Part shown: positions 23,590 through 35,476 of the stretch, piece by piece
How the letters are laid out: each line of letters opens with the position of its first letter
How positions within the stretch are numbered: the first letter of the stretch is position 1
Origin: Cyrtodaria siliqua
Lineage: Eukaryota > Mollusca > Bivalvia > Adapedonta > Hiatellidae
Assembly (NCBI GenBank): GCA_037043455.1
Contig: JAWPHD010000087.1
Location: 186,001-250,000, forward strand
Direction: 5' to 3'
DNA length: 64,000 nucleotides
Notes under the pieces: generated by a model
Database searches by the model: none
What the model was told of the DNA's origin: nothing
Seen by the model: the letters and a program-made list of their open reading frames with translations, nothing else
Position numbers and translations under genes: made by a program

Positions 23590-23894
23590 ACTGTGAAAGT
23601 TTGGTTAAAATCAACCAGATGAGAAATGGAGGAGCCAGAGTGCCCACAAGGTAAAAGTATGCATGTTTGATAATTCAAGGGCAGATAACTCAGCTAATAG
23701 AGATATAATCTGACTGGTTCAAGAACTCGTCCGAGATCCTATAGATATATAACTACTGTGTAAGTTTAGTTAAGATCGTATGAAAATGAAAGTGCTAGAG
23801 TGTCGACAATGCAAAAGTTAACGACGGACAGACAGACAGACGGACGGACAAAGTGTCCACAGAGCATCCCAAACAAAAAATAAAAACAAAATCC

Positions 23895-24038
23895 CCACCT
23901 ACGTGTATGTATGTATGTACGTATGTATGTACGTATGTATGTACGTACGTACGTACATAAGTACGTATGTACGTATGTATGTATGTATGTACGTATGTAC
24001 GTATGCACGTACGCACGCACGTATGTATGTATGTCCTA
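23895..24038. repeat. (GTAT/GTAC)n tetranucleotide microsatellite
   Basis: Alternating GTATGTAT and GTACGTAC units with later GCAC variants. It follows the GACGG tail of composite element 2. Confidence 0.9.
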
Positions 24039-24339
24039 GACGTACACTATATATGCTCAACATCAAGCAAGTAAGCTACTAGTACCATTGTTATGAAGAT
24101 GTAGGTTTAACCCGACCGGGTTTGAAACCGCGACCTGCCGTATGAGATGACGGATATAGAAACAAACAGAAAAGTGATAGACAGAAACCCCACGAACCAC
24201 GATGGTATCCACTTATGTTAATAGTATACGCTACTATTTTATCTAAAAGGAAAACAGTCTACTGCTGGATTCTTCATACAGGCATATGGTAATCTTGTTT
24301 AACAATAACTGCAACAATAAATAATTACATTTCTGTTGT
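24039..24339. other. Gene-free stretch
   Basis: No feature was recognised. Confidence 0.4.
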
Positions 24340-25895
24340 AATCGAATCTTTAGTAGTCTCATTATAGTCTCATCATAGTCTCATCATAGTCACATCATAG
24401 TCTGTCTCATCGTAGTCTCATCGTAGTCTCATCATAGTCTCCTCATAGTCTCATCATAGTCTCATCATAATCTCATCATAGGCTCATCATAGTCTCACCA
24501 TAGTCTCATGACAGTCGTCTCATCATAGTATCATCATAATCTCATCATAGTTTTATCATAGTCTTATAATAGTCTCATCATAGTCTCATCGTAGTATCAT
24601 CATAGTCTCTTCATCGTCTCATCATAGTCTCATTTTCATCATAGTCTCATGTTAGTCTCATCATAGTCTCATCACAGTCTCATCATAGTCTCACCATAGT
24701 ATCATCATCGTCTCATCATAGTCTCATCGTAGTCTCATCGTAGTCTTATCATAGTCTCATCATAGTCTCGTCATAGTCTCATTCTCATCATAGTCTCATC
24801 ATAGTCTCATCATAGTCTAAAAGTAGTCTCACCATAGTCTCATCATAGTCTCCTTATAGTCTCATCTTTGTCTTATCATAGTCTCATCATAGGCTCTTCA
24901 TAGTCTCACCATAGTCTCATCATAGTCGTCCTATCATAGTCTTACCATAGTCTCACCATAGTCTCATCATAGTCTAATTATAGTCTCATCATGGTATCAT
25001 CATAGTCTCATCATAGTCTCATCATAATCTCATCATAGTCTCATCATAGTTTCACCATAGTCTCGTCATAGTCTCATCATAGTCTCGTCATAGTCTCATC
25101 ATAGTCTCATCATAGTCTCATTCTCATCATAGTTCATTCTCATCATAGTCTCATTCTCATCATAGTCTCATCATAGTCTCACCATAGTCTCATCATAGTC
25201 TCACCATAGTATCATCATCGTCTCATCATAGTCTCATCGTAGTCTCATCGTAGTCTTATCATAGTCTCATCATAGTCTCATCATAGTCTCGTCATAGTCT
25301 CATTCTCATCATAGTCTCATCATAGTCTCATCATAGTCTAAAAGTAGTCTCACCATAGTCTCATCATAGTCTCCTTATAGTCTCATCTTTGTCTCATCAT
25401 AGTCTCATCATAGTCTCATCATAGGCTCGTCATAGTCTCACCATAGTCTCATCATAGTCGTCCAATCATAGTCTTACCATAGTCTCACCATAGTCTCATC
25501 ATAGTCTAATTATAGTCTCATCATGGTATCATCATAGTCTCATCATAGTCTCATCATAATCTCATCATAGTCTCATCATAGTCTCACCATAGTCTCGTCA
25601 TAGTCTCATCATAGTCTCGTCATAGTCTCATCATAGTCTCATCATAGTCTCATTCTCATCATAGTTCATTCTCATCATAGTCTCATTCTCATCATAGTCT
25701 CATCATAGTCTCACCATAGTCTCATCATAGTCTAATCATAGTCTCATCATGGTATCATCATAGTCTCATCATAGTCTCATCATAATCTCATCATAGTCTC
25801 ATCATAGTCTCATCATAGTCTCATCATAGTGTCATCGTAGTCTCATTATCATCCTATTTCATTCTCATCATAGTTTCATCATAGTCTCATCAGTC
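24340..25895. repeat. 11-bp minisatellite with higher-order repeat
   Basis: The basic unit is ATAGTCTCATC (11 bp), about 140 units, with variants such as ACCATAG, GTCATAG and CATTCTCATC. A higher-order unit is visible: ACCATAGTATCATCATCG occurs at 24693 and 25203 (510 bp apart), and AGTCTAATTATAG at 24971 and 25503 (532 bp apart). A shorter third copy follows at about 25729. Confidence 0.9.
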
Positions 25896-26009
25896 GCACC
25901 ATGTTCGGCTTTTTACCGAAAACAGGTTTAATATATCAGTGCCATCAACTCTGTTATTGTCACCATCAACACAAAATATTAACGTATAAATACATAAAAA
26001 GTATATATA

Positions 26010-26205
26010 AAAATCGAACATGAAATGTAGCATTCAAGGACCGCAGTCAATACCAAACACGCACAGAAGCAATCAACAAATACAAAGACGAATGAAAGGC
26101 AAGTTATGACCTCACAAACATAAAGACGTTGACATTAGGGCTACCACTTGGACCGTCTAGTGACAACAAAGTCCGATGGGGTTTTAAACCAGGTTCTAGT
26201 GGGAA
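26010..26205 (+). repeat. Dispersed repeat family A copy
   Basis: From AAAATCGAACATGAAATGTA through GGTTTTAAACCAGGTTCTAG, moderately diverged (AAGACGTTGACATTAGGGCT). Confidence 0.75.
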
Positions 26206-26474
26206 GGATAACAGATATACTACCATCAATATAAACAACTAACAACAACTTTAAATGGTTTGTCTTCGTAGACCGTTTTTGAATGCCTGAATCATTTTAA
26301 TTTCCTCTTTCGCTTAACGTACAGTTAATATTTTGTAAATATTAACGTGTTATATTTTGGGTAATATTGTTTATAATACAGTAGTCTGCTGTTGTCGGCC
26401 TCGGAAGCTAAATGTATAAGGCACTAGGCTTAAACTACCACGTGTGGTCGCTGATTGACGGAGTAATGTCTTAT

Positions 26475-26853
26475 GGTCAGATACCACTGTTTCATTTCCC
26501 ATAGGACTCCATTATAGCCTTTTGTCTTACAAAATGACCAGCAAATTAGGGGTAATGTAATGCTTTCCGCCTCTAATACTTCACTGAAGACGGACATCCC
26601 CAGAATGGCAGTAAAGAAATTTTACTTTTTCAAAAATACCCTCAGTGCAATTATACCCATAGAAATGCACATTTCAGTAACAATATCCTAAACGAACATA
26701 TGTTATGTTGGAAATAATTTTTTTTGATGTTTTATGGGGATTTGTTATGATTTTGGTAATTTAATCCAATCAGAATCTACGCGGCTTACAATTTGACCAT
26801 ATAACCTAATAGACCCTATATCAGAAGCCCCAAATCGATAGTGGTATCTGACC
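26475..26853 (+). mobile_element. MITE with GGTCAGATACCACT terminal repeats, copy 1
   Basis: The left end GGTCAGATACCACTGT and the right end ATAGTGGTATCTGACC are inverted repeats. Internal sequence matches the copy at 38.0 kb (CCTCTAATACTTCACT, CCCCAGAATGGCAGTAAAGA, CAGAAGCCCCAAATC). No coding content. The flanks of this copy do not show a clean target duplication. Confidence 0.75.
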
Positions 26854-27864
26854 TAAATAGACATATAAACATGACTGAAGTTTGTTTTTCTGGCTAAATT
26901 GTTTAATACTTTCAATCTGAGAAGAAACAGGTCATTTTCTACAAAATATGAGCGCTTGAAAGAGCTTCGGCTTAAGTCAAATTCATTCTAGTTTTGTGAG
27001 TAAAACCAGAATCTTCAAAATGCCATATCTCGACAACCTTCAAATCTTTTACTTCAAATAAAGTGATTTTGAATTGATTTCATCAACAACATGTGATCTG
27101 GAACCAGTTGAAGCCATTCTGAAAATAGAATCTACTCAAAAATGATATCTGTGATTTTCAGAGGTCAAAATAGTAGATTTTGCCATAAAAATGCCACTGT
27201 TTTTATATATATTCAAAATCGGCCTTCAGATGGATTAATACACATTATGTAGCAGTTTCCTTATGTGAAACCATCAAGAAACAGCAACCGTTAAGTTTAA
27301 CAAGAAACGTCATAGAAAGAAATCTATACTATGACGACGAGCGGCAATAAGAATAAATATTGTAGTATATATTTGTTTTAATTCATTACATTGGAAGTAA
27401 TGCATCATGTGTGTGTTTTTTTGTGTAAAACTGATAGTGAGTTTAATTTGGTGTAGCAAATGCAGAGAACAAAACGGAAAACTGAAATAAAGATGAAATG
27501 TTTTTATTTGAAACTAAACTTGCAATTTAAGTGCTTTGCTATAACCAAGAAAGCGCTATATTCCCTATTTTTATATTAAACAAAGGCAAGAAGCTGGACA
27601 GCGAATTAAACTTTTTTTCGATAAAAATGGAAAATCGCTATAGCTGAGTTCCGGCTATATGTATTCTTAAACATCTGACTTGTGACTGTAAATAATGTTT
27701 CAATGTACAATTATATAAAAAAACAACACTCTGAATATGTACATGTATGAATAATTACAATTTACATACTGTAATGATATGATCAAATGTATGTATGTTT
27801 AAGTTCATGCTGTGCAAAAACAACATTATTGATGTGCAAAATGAAATTTGTATGTACAACTCTG
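26854..27864. other. Gene-free stretch
   Basis: AT-rich, no recognisable feature. Confidence 0.4.
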
Positions 27865-27945
27865 TGTGTCAAATCCCTGCCAAGACTTGAACTTGGATCT
27901 CTTTTCTCGAAAGAAAAGTGTTTTTCCTTACACTACAAAAATTGC
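27865..27945 (-). repeat. tRNA-like remnant
   Basis: On the minus strand, TTGTAGTGTAAGG resembles an A-box, and CCAAGTTCAAGTCTTGG forms a good T-arm with a B-box. The anticodon arm reads TTTTCTTTCGAGAAAA. The D-arm and acceptor are degenerate, so a pseudogene or SINE head is more likely than a working tRNA. Confidence 0.45.
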
Positions 27946-28029
27946 CCAGACATCACAAAAGAGTGTACAAAACAAGGCAGAATTAATAAACATTTCGATT
28001 AAAACTGTTCAGTCTTAAGCTATCACTGA

Positions 28030-28500
28030 AGGTTATTAATATCCCATGACTATATGCGCAAGTCCACTTCATACTGATGCTTCTCACATAGTTTGGGGAA
28101 ATCCATATAGGAGTATACAAAATAATTGTTCTTCTTACTCAAGGGGCCAGAACTGACATCAAACACCACTGAACCAAAAACCCTGCAGCGAGATGCATAT
28201 CTCCATATGATACAGATGTTTCTCATACAGTTTGTTGATACCCCATCAGGTGGTTATAGAGAAATAGCGCATGCAAGATTTAACCAGAACGGGGGAATGT
28301 GCATCTCCATTGCATACTGATGCTTTTCACAAACTTTTGTGAAAATAATCAAGGGGTTATAAAGAAATAGCGCTGAAAGGATGTGTGTGTTATGAACATC
28401 TCCACTTCATAATAATGCTTCTTATACAAATGTGTTAACTTCCATCAAGGAGTTATGGAGAAATAACGCGGACAAGATTCTGAACAGACCGACCACCCTC
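28030..28500 (+). repeat. Tandem array, about 105-140-bp monomer, with GACCGACC tail
   Basis: Four decayed monomers are marked by CTCCA(C/T)NNCATACTGATGCTT and GGTTATAGAGAAATAGCG (near 28080, 28219, 28323 and 28427). The array ends in GAACAGACCGACCACC, a short version of the GACGG tail. Confidence 0.65.
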
Positions 28501-28938
28501 CTGAACTATAGTCTAGATTTGTGACGCTTGCTTGTTTCAAGACAAATATCTAGAACTGTTCTTCTAAAAAAAACGTTTATTGAGATTGTGGTTATTGTAT
28601 CGTTTCTGATAGACTGATACAGACGCGCCTTCTATCGAAGATAAACAGAATGGCAGAGAGACACTGAATTAATAAATAAAGAAAGAGGGAAACTTCATCA
28701 TTATATCGACGAACTAAATGCGGATGGTGGAAAATACTGTAATAAAAATGTTTAATAATATTTACAGACACGTGTTTCGTGTTAAATGTTTTCCTGCACA
28801 AAGTGTCAAGACTTTTGTATTTACAATCAGGCGTCGAAGATGATCAAACCTACAACAACGACATAGTGAATCCGTCCTTCGTTTGCAAGGGTTTACATAA
28901 TTATAACAAAGGATGTTTATAAAACATATATGCCCCCT
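28501..28938. other. Gene-free stretch
   Basis: No feature was recognised. Confidence 0.4.
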
Positions 28939-28944
28939 TCAACG

Positions 28945-29370
28945 ATCATGACACATGACACAAACATTACTGCCGAGTTTCGAGTTCGTAGTGCCAGCTG
29001 TTCTTGAGTTATCGCGAAGACAAGCAATTTTTAGTGATTTTTTACAAGTGTTGATACTATGGCAACCACATTTCTTATGCAAATCTACCCAAAAGAGGAG
29101 GTGACAACTACACCATGACACAAACATTCCTGCCAAGTTTCGAGTTTGTAGTGTCAGTCGTTCTTGAGTTATCGCGAAGAAATCAACTTTTAGTGATTTT
29201 TTGCATGTTTTGTTACCATAGCAACCACATTTCTTATGCGAATCTACGTAAAAGGGGAGGTGCATAACTAGACCATGACACAAACGTTCCTGAAAAGTTT
29301 CGAGTTTGTAGTCCAGCTGTTCTTGAGTTATCACGAAGTCAAGATTCCGGGACAGACCGACAGACATTTG
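28945..29370 (+). repeat. Tandem array, 160-bp monomer, with GACAGACCGACAGAC tail
   Basis: Monomers begin at 28957, 29116 and 29276 (TGACACAAACRTTCCTGCC), spaced 159-160 bp apart. They share TTCTTGAGTTATCGCGAAG and GCAACCACATTTCTTATGC. The array ends in GACAGACCGACAGAC. A 192-codon minus-strand frame reads through it but is a repeat artefact. Confidence 0.8.
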
Positions 29371-29873
29371 CAAAGCAATATGACTCCACTCCCACTTCTT
29401 CGAACGGGGGCATACTAACCCTCCATTCTTGGTGTTGAACTCAGTTCTAAAAGCATGGACTCCTCTGCCACACACTTTTATAAATCTTACAATTTTATAT
29501 ACAGAAGTTACACACATGTTTTCTAGGTATAAAAGGAGCCATACATATGTTAAAGGGCTAGCGTGTTAGTCCTGGATAACTTTTGTGTGATTGACTTGTG
29601 CAGCAGTGAAGGGGCTATTATTCCTAATTGAAGCCATAAAAATAACAGCATGTGGTGCTAAGTGATATGGTTCAGAGTGGTCAGTACGAAGCTTAGAAGT
29701 TTAGAGATATTATCAGACAGAGAATTACACATGATTGGGGGAGTGTTTTTATTGTGTAATAAAGACAAAATTCTTTTAATCATTATATTTTAATTGTTCA
29801 TTATCCGGAAGATTCACTGAGAGTTACATATTTTGTAATCCAACTAATTATAATAGTTTCTTGATATACACTT
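29371..29873. other. Gene-free stretch
   Basis: Contains a TTAAAGGGCTAGCGTG string near 29548 that could be a transposon end; no matching inverted copy was found on the right side. Confidence 0.35.
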
Positions 29874-30761
29874 TTATTCCCATTTATGATACATGTAGGA
29901 TGCTCCCTTTGGATTTGGATAAAATGTCCTCATCTGTGTCAACACATATTTTGGCATGACTTCTCTGCGATGGTGAATTGCCCATTCTCCTCCATTGGCA
30001 CGTGCCTGCTTCACGCGGAAATAACGTGGGACAGTCCAGCCACCTAAATTTGAAATTATTTTCCAGTAATGTGTATATTTTGCACGTCTAATGGCACTAT
30101 TTTCATTACACGGAGCCTGTCCATTTCCTATCCATAAAACATTTTGTGATGTCACACCTGGTGCCTGGAAACAGTGTTCACATTCTCCATAATTCAACAC
30201 TACCTCTTCCTCTACCTCTTCTTCGTTATTATCTCCGATGTGACCATTTCTTGGCTCATCTTCTGTCTCTTGTCGTTTTGACTTTCGTTGCCGTTTTGCT
30301 ACAATAAATAAAAGAGCGTTCAATTATTATTTCAGTTTTGTCGTACATGTATAGATAATCTTAATTAAAATGTTATATCAGATATCTACTCAATTAGTTC
30401 AGATGTTTGATCAAGAACAATAAATGACTGACTTTCAATGTAAATCTGTAAAGGTAAATAAATAGAAAAACGTACACTATACCAGTTTGGACACACATAA
30501 GGCATTTCACTATAAGTATGCGGCATTTATTAAATATGATAACTTCACTGATACTGCTTGAGTGCATACACAGATCAGACATACAATTAAATACCTGATG
30601 AAACATAAGGTCAATTTATGAATTAAAATAAATGAAAACAATGACTTACCTTTGGGTGATTCTATTTTGATGTAATCCCAGTTGTTTTGTCCAAACAGTG
30701 CTTTTATAGTTTCCTCCTGTTCTGACGTTAGTTCCAAAGTTACACGGTGTGTTACCATCAT
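29874..30761 (-). CDS. Spliced transposon-associated protein, apparently intact (2 exons, 178 aa)
   Basis: Exon 1 is 30761-30650 and exon 2 is 30298-29874, both minus strand. The intron has a consensus donor (AAAG|GTAAGT) and acceptor (ATTTATTGTAG), and the join keeps frame and gives an open 178-residue protein. The start chosen is the first of two adjacent ATGs. Residues 8-30 are a helix-like TLELTSEQEETIKALFG; residues 38-50 are basic (KRQRKSKRQ); then a Glu-rich acidic run; then a conserved-looking C-terminal block with YGECEHCF, RRAKYTHYWKIISNLGGW, HHRREVMPKYVL and FYPNPKGASYMYHKW. I recall similar uncharacterised proteins in other aquatic animals, often beside transposases; their role is unknown. 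Here it stands head-to-head, 310 bp apart, with a decayed Kolobok-like transposase. The shared gap may be a two-way promoter. It may be an accessory gene of that element or a survivor kept by the host. Confidence 0.6.
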
Positions 30762-31071
30762 GATTTGTAAACATATGAAATGAAATGTCTGGCCTGATTT
30801 CACCACATATGAGATGGTCAACTATGATAAGGCTGTGTTCTCTGTGACCAATCGTTGAGCAGTAGTCAAACAGACCACACAATTTGAATCTTGAGTTTGA
30901 CAGAAAATTTCACAATATTGAATACTTGTATAATTATCTGGATGTTTAAAAGTTATGGAATGGAAAAAAAGAGCAAAGTGATTGTGCAATTGTAATATAC
31001 ACATTATAACACCGGTGACAGCAATATATTGTATTTTACATTTAATATTGGTTTCCTAATAAGATGACACA

Positions 31072-32622
31072 ATGAGTTTGCAGGATATTACAAATGTTGT
31101 TCAAAATTCTACTGACTTCAAAGGAGTAACTAAACGAAAGAAATTAAGTAACGGATCTTACAAGGATTATCATTATTCAAAATCAAGAAAACATTTTGAA
31201 CTTCATTTTACTGACGAATCTGAAAAGCTTCAATTTGACAATAAGCTGGAATCTTTCAAGAAAGAAAATGGCTTGAAATCCATGAAAGATGTGTTTGAAT
31301 ACTTTTTAAATGGCAAATCAGCTGGCGCTGAAATTGCTAAAAGAACAAATGGATCAAATGTTGATAATATCATTAGAAATAGTAAACATGACAATTTCAT
31401 CTGTGAAAATAAAAGTTTACTGAATCTTGTAGAAAGTGTTTGTATGCAGGAGTTGTGAATATAACTTGGAACCTTTGTCAATAAATCATGCAGGACATGT
31501 TGCTGAGGCAAAGTGGGCTTGTGATAATGGACATATTTTGAAATGGGAATCATCAAGTAGTCTTGGAGATCAATATACAAAAACATATTACAAAATTATG
31601 TCTGCCTATTTGTGCTCTGGGATAACACAAGTGCAATATGAAAGACTCAGTGACTTTGCAGAATTTGGCATATTGACAGAACATTTCCGAATAAAGTCAG
31701 CCATTACATTTTCAGCAATAAAAGATGTATTACCCAAGGAATCTATACAGTTTGCTCTTTTTGAGGAATGTCAAATTTCGAAAGATAAAAATGAAGATGG
31801 AATAACGATAATGACAGACGCATGACACCAATGCAGAAAAAATAGCTATCAAACAGACCATGTCACAATAGGTCAACACACACACAAGGTCATACATATT
31901 CAGCACATTACTTAGCAACCGCAGAGATGCACACAAACACATGAAACCATTGGATGTAATCAAATGTATGACGAATTTGAAAGGAAAAATGTGAAAGTCA
32001 ATATTCATTCTCATGACAGAAATTTATCGGTAAATAAAACCATTCGAAATAAAGAAAATGTGAAAAATTGCAACGAAAGGTGGCACGCAACAAAGCCAAT
32101 AACTGGGGGATTAAAAAAGATATCTACAGGCGCTAAACTTAACATGGGTAGGACTTGGCATCCTGACTAAGCAGATAAGGGATCCGGGATTAGAAATCAC
32201 ATGTATTATGCAACTGATAATTCTGGAGGTGATCCGGCTATTTTACGACAGTTGATTGACAACTGCATTCCCCATTTTCAAAACATTCACGATAATTGTG
32301 CCGATGATTCTGAATGTAAACATGCTATGTCCCCGAGTTCACCATTGTAAGGGATCCTGTCGCCATACGATTATTGACAGAGTTTTTACATTCACTTACA
32401 TTGTACAAGTATGCGCAGGATTATGTGCTGTCAAAGGACACCTACTATGTTGAGAGTTTCAACAACACTTGTCTTATTTATTTACAAAAACGTTTACATT
32501 ACACGGAAATGACATATTCAATGAGAATGAACCTTGCAGTTCTCAGTTGGAACGAGCATGTTGATAGACCGTTTACGTCCAGGAGTAACCACAACAGACG
32601 ATATCTAAGAAAAAAGGCTTAA
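31072..32622 (+). pseudogene. Kolobok-like DDE transposase, decayed
   Basis: The reading frame opens at ATG 31072. It breaks near 31440 (frameshift), at 31823-31825 (stop), and several more times. The last frame ends at 32620-32622. Recognisable blocks in order are: a Cys pair (CRSC) followed by a CDNGH motif around 31440-31530; ITIMTDA (about 31801-31825, probable first catalytic Asp); SHDRNLSVNKTIRN with NERWHATKP downstream (about 32010-32095); RNHMYYATDNSGGDP (about 32191-32240); and VESFNNT followed by MRMNLAVLSWNEHVDR (about 32449-32560, probable catalytic Glu region). The block order and the RNH-Y and NE-(A/V)DR motifs resemble Kolobok transposases. The gene is certainly inactive. Other DDE superfamilies remain possible. 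Its minus-strand neighbour is intact. Confidence 0.6.
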
Positions 32623-33080
32623 AAAAAGAAGACATATATTTTTGTAAATAGCATTTGGCAGCTACTTGTCAGCATTCTAGAAGATGGGGAACAAATACCT
32701 TGTTTGAATCCTCCTGTAGTAAATGACGATTGTGATCATTAGACGAGGTCAGTGATAATGAATAACTGTTTGGTATATTTATTAAGTCAACATTTGAAAA
32801 CGAAGAAGTCAACAGCTGAAGATGAAAAATATGTCATTTTCAAATCATAATTATGAGATAGTTTTTTCATTCAAAAACTTCACCGTACTTTGTGTGACGT
32901 CATACACTTAACAACTGTGTGATGTAATGAATGTATTGGTAAATATGTGGACAATGCAATTAGGCCCGACCAATCAAAATCATTCTAGGTGTTATTTAAA
33001 GTGTGTACATAAGAAAGCATGTAATGGGTGTATGACAGCGCTACATATAACAAAGAAAGGACATACATACATCTGTCTTT
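32623..33080. other. Gene-free stretch
   Basis: 3' flank of the transposase remnant; no terminal inverted repeat partner to the left flank could be recognised. Confidence 0.4.
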
Positions 33081-34356
33081 ATGTACAATGTTTCCTCCAG
33101 CTGTGTTTATCATTACTGCATCTATTTGACTTTTGCACAATGGTTACTTCTTATATGTATATGTACCTCTTATACAATGGTTACTGTATATATGTATAGG
33201 ATGTACAATAGTTACTGCATCAATTTATATGCAACTTTTGTACAATGGTTACTGCATATATGTATATGTACCTCTTGTACAATCGTTTCTTCATCTATGT
33301 ATATGTACCTCTTGTACAATCGTTTCTTCATCTATGTAAATGTACCTCTTGTACAATGGTTACTGCATATATGTATATGTACCTCTTGTACAGTCGTTAC
33401 TGCATCATATTTATATGCAACTTTTGTACAATGGTTAGTGCATATATTGATATGTACCTCTTGTACAATGGTTACAGCATATATGTATATGTACCTCTTG
33501 TACAATGGCTACTGCATCTATGTATATGTACCTCTTGTACAATGGTTACTTCATATGTGTATATGTACCTCTTGTACAATGTTTACTGCATCTATGTATA
33601 TGTAACTTTTGTACAATGGTTACTTCATATATATATATATATATATGTACCTCTTGTACAATGGTTACTTCAAATATGTATATATACCTCTTGTACAATC
33701 GTTTCTTCAACTATGTACATGATGTATATGAACCTTTTGTACAATGGTTACTGCATATATGTATATGTACCTCTTTTACAGTCGTTACTGCATCATATTT
33801 ATATGCAACTTTTGTACAATGGTTACTGCATATATGTATATGTACCTATTGTACAATGGTTACTGCATATATATATATATATATGTACCTCTTATACAAT
33901 GGTTACTTCATATATGTATATGTACCTCTTGTACAATCGTTTCTTCATATATGTATATGTAACTCTTGTACGATCGTTTCTTCATATATGTATATGTACC
34001 TCTTGTACAATGGTTACTGCATATATGTATATGTAACTCTTGTACAATGGTTACTGCATATATATATATGTACCTCTTGTACAATCGTTTCTTCATATAT
34101 GTATATGTACCTCTTGTACAATCGTTTCTTCATATATTTATATGTACCTCTTGTACAATGGTTACTGCATATATGTATATGTAACTCTTGTACAATGGAT
34201 ACTGCATATGTATATATATATGTACCTCCTATACAATGGTAACTTCATATATGTATATGTACCTCTTGTACAATCGTTTCTTCATATATGTATATGTACC
34301 TCTTGTACAATGGTTACTGCATCTATGTATATGTAATTTTTGTACAATGGTTACTT

Positions 34357-34403
<47 letters not shown>

Positions 34404-34617
34404 ATATGCACCTCTTGTACAATCGTTACTTCATATATGTATATGTACCTCCTGTACAATCGTTTCTTCATCTATGTATATTTACCTCTTGTACAATGGT
34501 TACTGCATATATGTATATGTACCTCTTGTACAATGGTTACTGCATATATGTATATGTACCTCTTGTACAATGTTAACTGCATATATGTATATGTAACTTT
34601 TGTACAATCGTTACTTC

Positions 34618-34654
<37 letters not shown>

Positions 34655-35262
34655 CCTCTTGTACAATCGTTTCTTCATCTTTGTATATGTACCTCTTGTA
34701 CAATTGTTACTGCATATATGTATATGTTCCTCTTGTACAATGTTTACTGCATCTATGTATATGTAACTTTTGTGCAATGGTTACTGCATCATATGTATAT
34801 GTACCTTTTGTACAGTCGTTTCTTCATCTATGTATATGTACCTCTCGTACAATCGTTACTTCATATATGTATATGTACCTCTCGTACAATCGTTACATCA
34901 TATATGTATATGTATCTCTTGCACAATTGTTACTGCATATATGTATATGTAACTCTTGTACAATGGTTACTGCATCATATATATATGTACCTCTTGTACA
35001 ATCGTTTCTTCATCTAGGTATATGTACCTCTCGTACACTCGTTACTTCATATATGTATATGTACCTCTTGTACAATTGTTTCTTCATATATGTATATGTA
35101 CCTCTTGTCAATGGTTACTGCATATATGTATATGTACCTCTTGTACAATGGTTACAGCATCTATGTATATGTACCTATTGTACAATGTTTACTGCATCTA
35201 TGTATATGTAACTTTTGTGCAATGGTTACTGCATCATATGTATATGTATCTTTATTATAAAT
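33081..35262 (+). repeat. 37-bp minisatellite, about 57 units
   Basis: The unit is built on TGTACCTCTTGTACAATGGT followed by TACTGCATATATGTATA (37 bp; for example, consecutive CCTCTTGTAC strings start at 33271 and 33308). Variants alternate GGTTACTGCATA, CGTTTCTTCATC and AACTTTTGTAC. (TA)n expansions interrupt it near 33627, 33868, 34360-34400 and 34620. Because 37 is one more than a multiple of three and the unit has no stop, all three plus frames stay open for long distances, giving Tyr/Val/Leu-rich artefacts. Confidence 0.92.
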
Positions 35263-35476
35263 GGGTTCTGCATACTGTATGAGTCAGTTTGTATGAATGA
35301 TTATAGGTGTATTTAAATGTGCCTTTATGGGACAATTAATTAAGTTGAATTAAGTTTCAATTATTTTTAATTACATAACAACAGTATTTATAATCATACT
35401 AATATATATCTAGCAATCTAAGGATTTGCTTAGTATTGTTTTATTAATTTATTAAAAGTCATTGTAACGGAATAGG

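Larger units (their letters stand above)
21829..23850 (+). mobile_element. Composite array element 2: head, G-tract, array, GACGG tail
   Basis: The head GAGGCACAAGAGGGCCTGTATCG (21830-21852) matches element 1. It is followed by a G-rich tract (about 21870-21950) with one run of 15 or so G, the string GGCATGTCAGATGTGGCA shared in diverged form with element 1, a tandem array (about 22100-23800) and a GACGGACAGACAG-type tail (about 23820-23850). Array monomers are marked by CAAGAGC(A/C)GATAACTC and AACTCGTCCGAGAT. The array carries two later insertions, a family A copy and a SINE. Confidence 0.55.

Noticed and set aside
23766..24020. Thr/Tyr/His-rich minus-strand frames
   Set aside because: Translation of the GTAT/GTAC microsatellite.
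24340..25895. CRISPR-like appearance (short repeats in a long row)
   Set aside because: The unit is 11 bp with no unique spacers, and the context is an animal genome; it is a minisatellite.
28939..29517. 192-codon minus-strand open frame
   Set aside because: It reads through a 160-bp tandem array whose unit has no stop in that frame; the peptide repeats with the array and its outer parts have no recognisable domain.
29548..29580. Left end of the Kolobok-like element (TTAA followed by AGGGCTAGCG)
   Set aside because: No inverted partner was found to the right of the transposase, so the end cannot be supported.
33081..35282. Several plus-strand frames up to 263 codons rich in Tyr, Val and Leu
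   Set aside because: All come from the 37-bp minisatellite and occur in every frame, so they are repeat artefacts.
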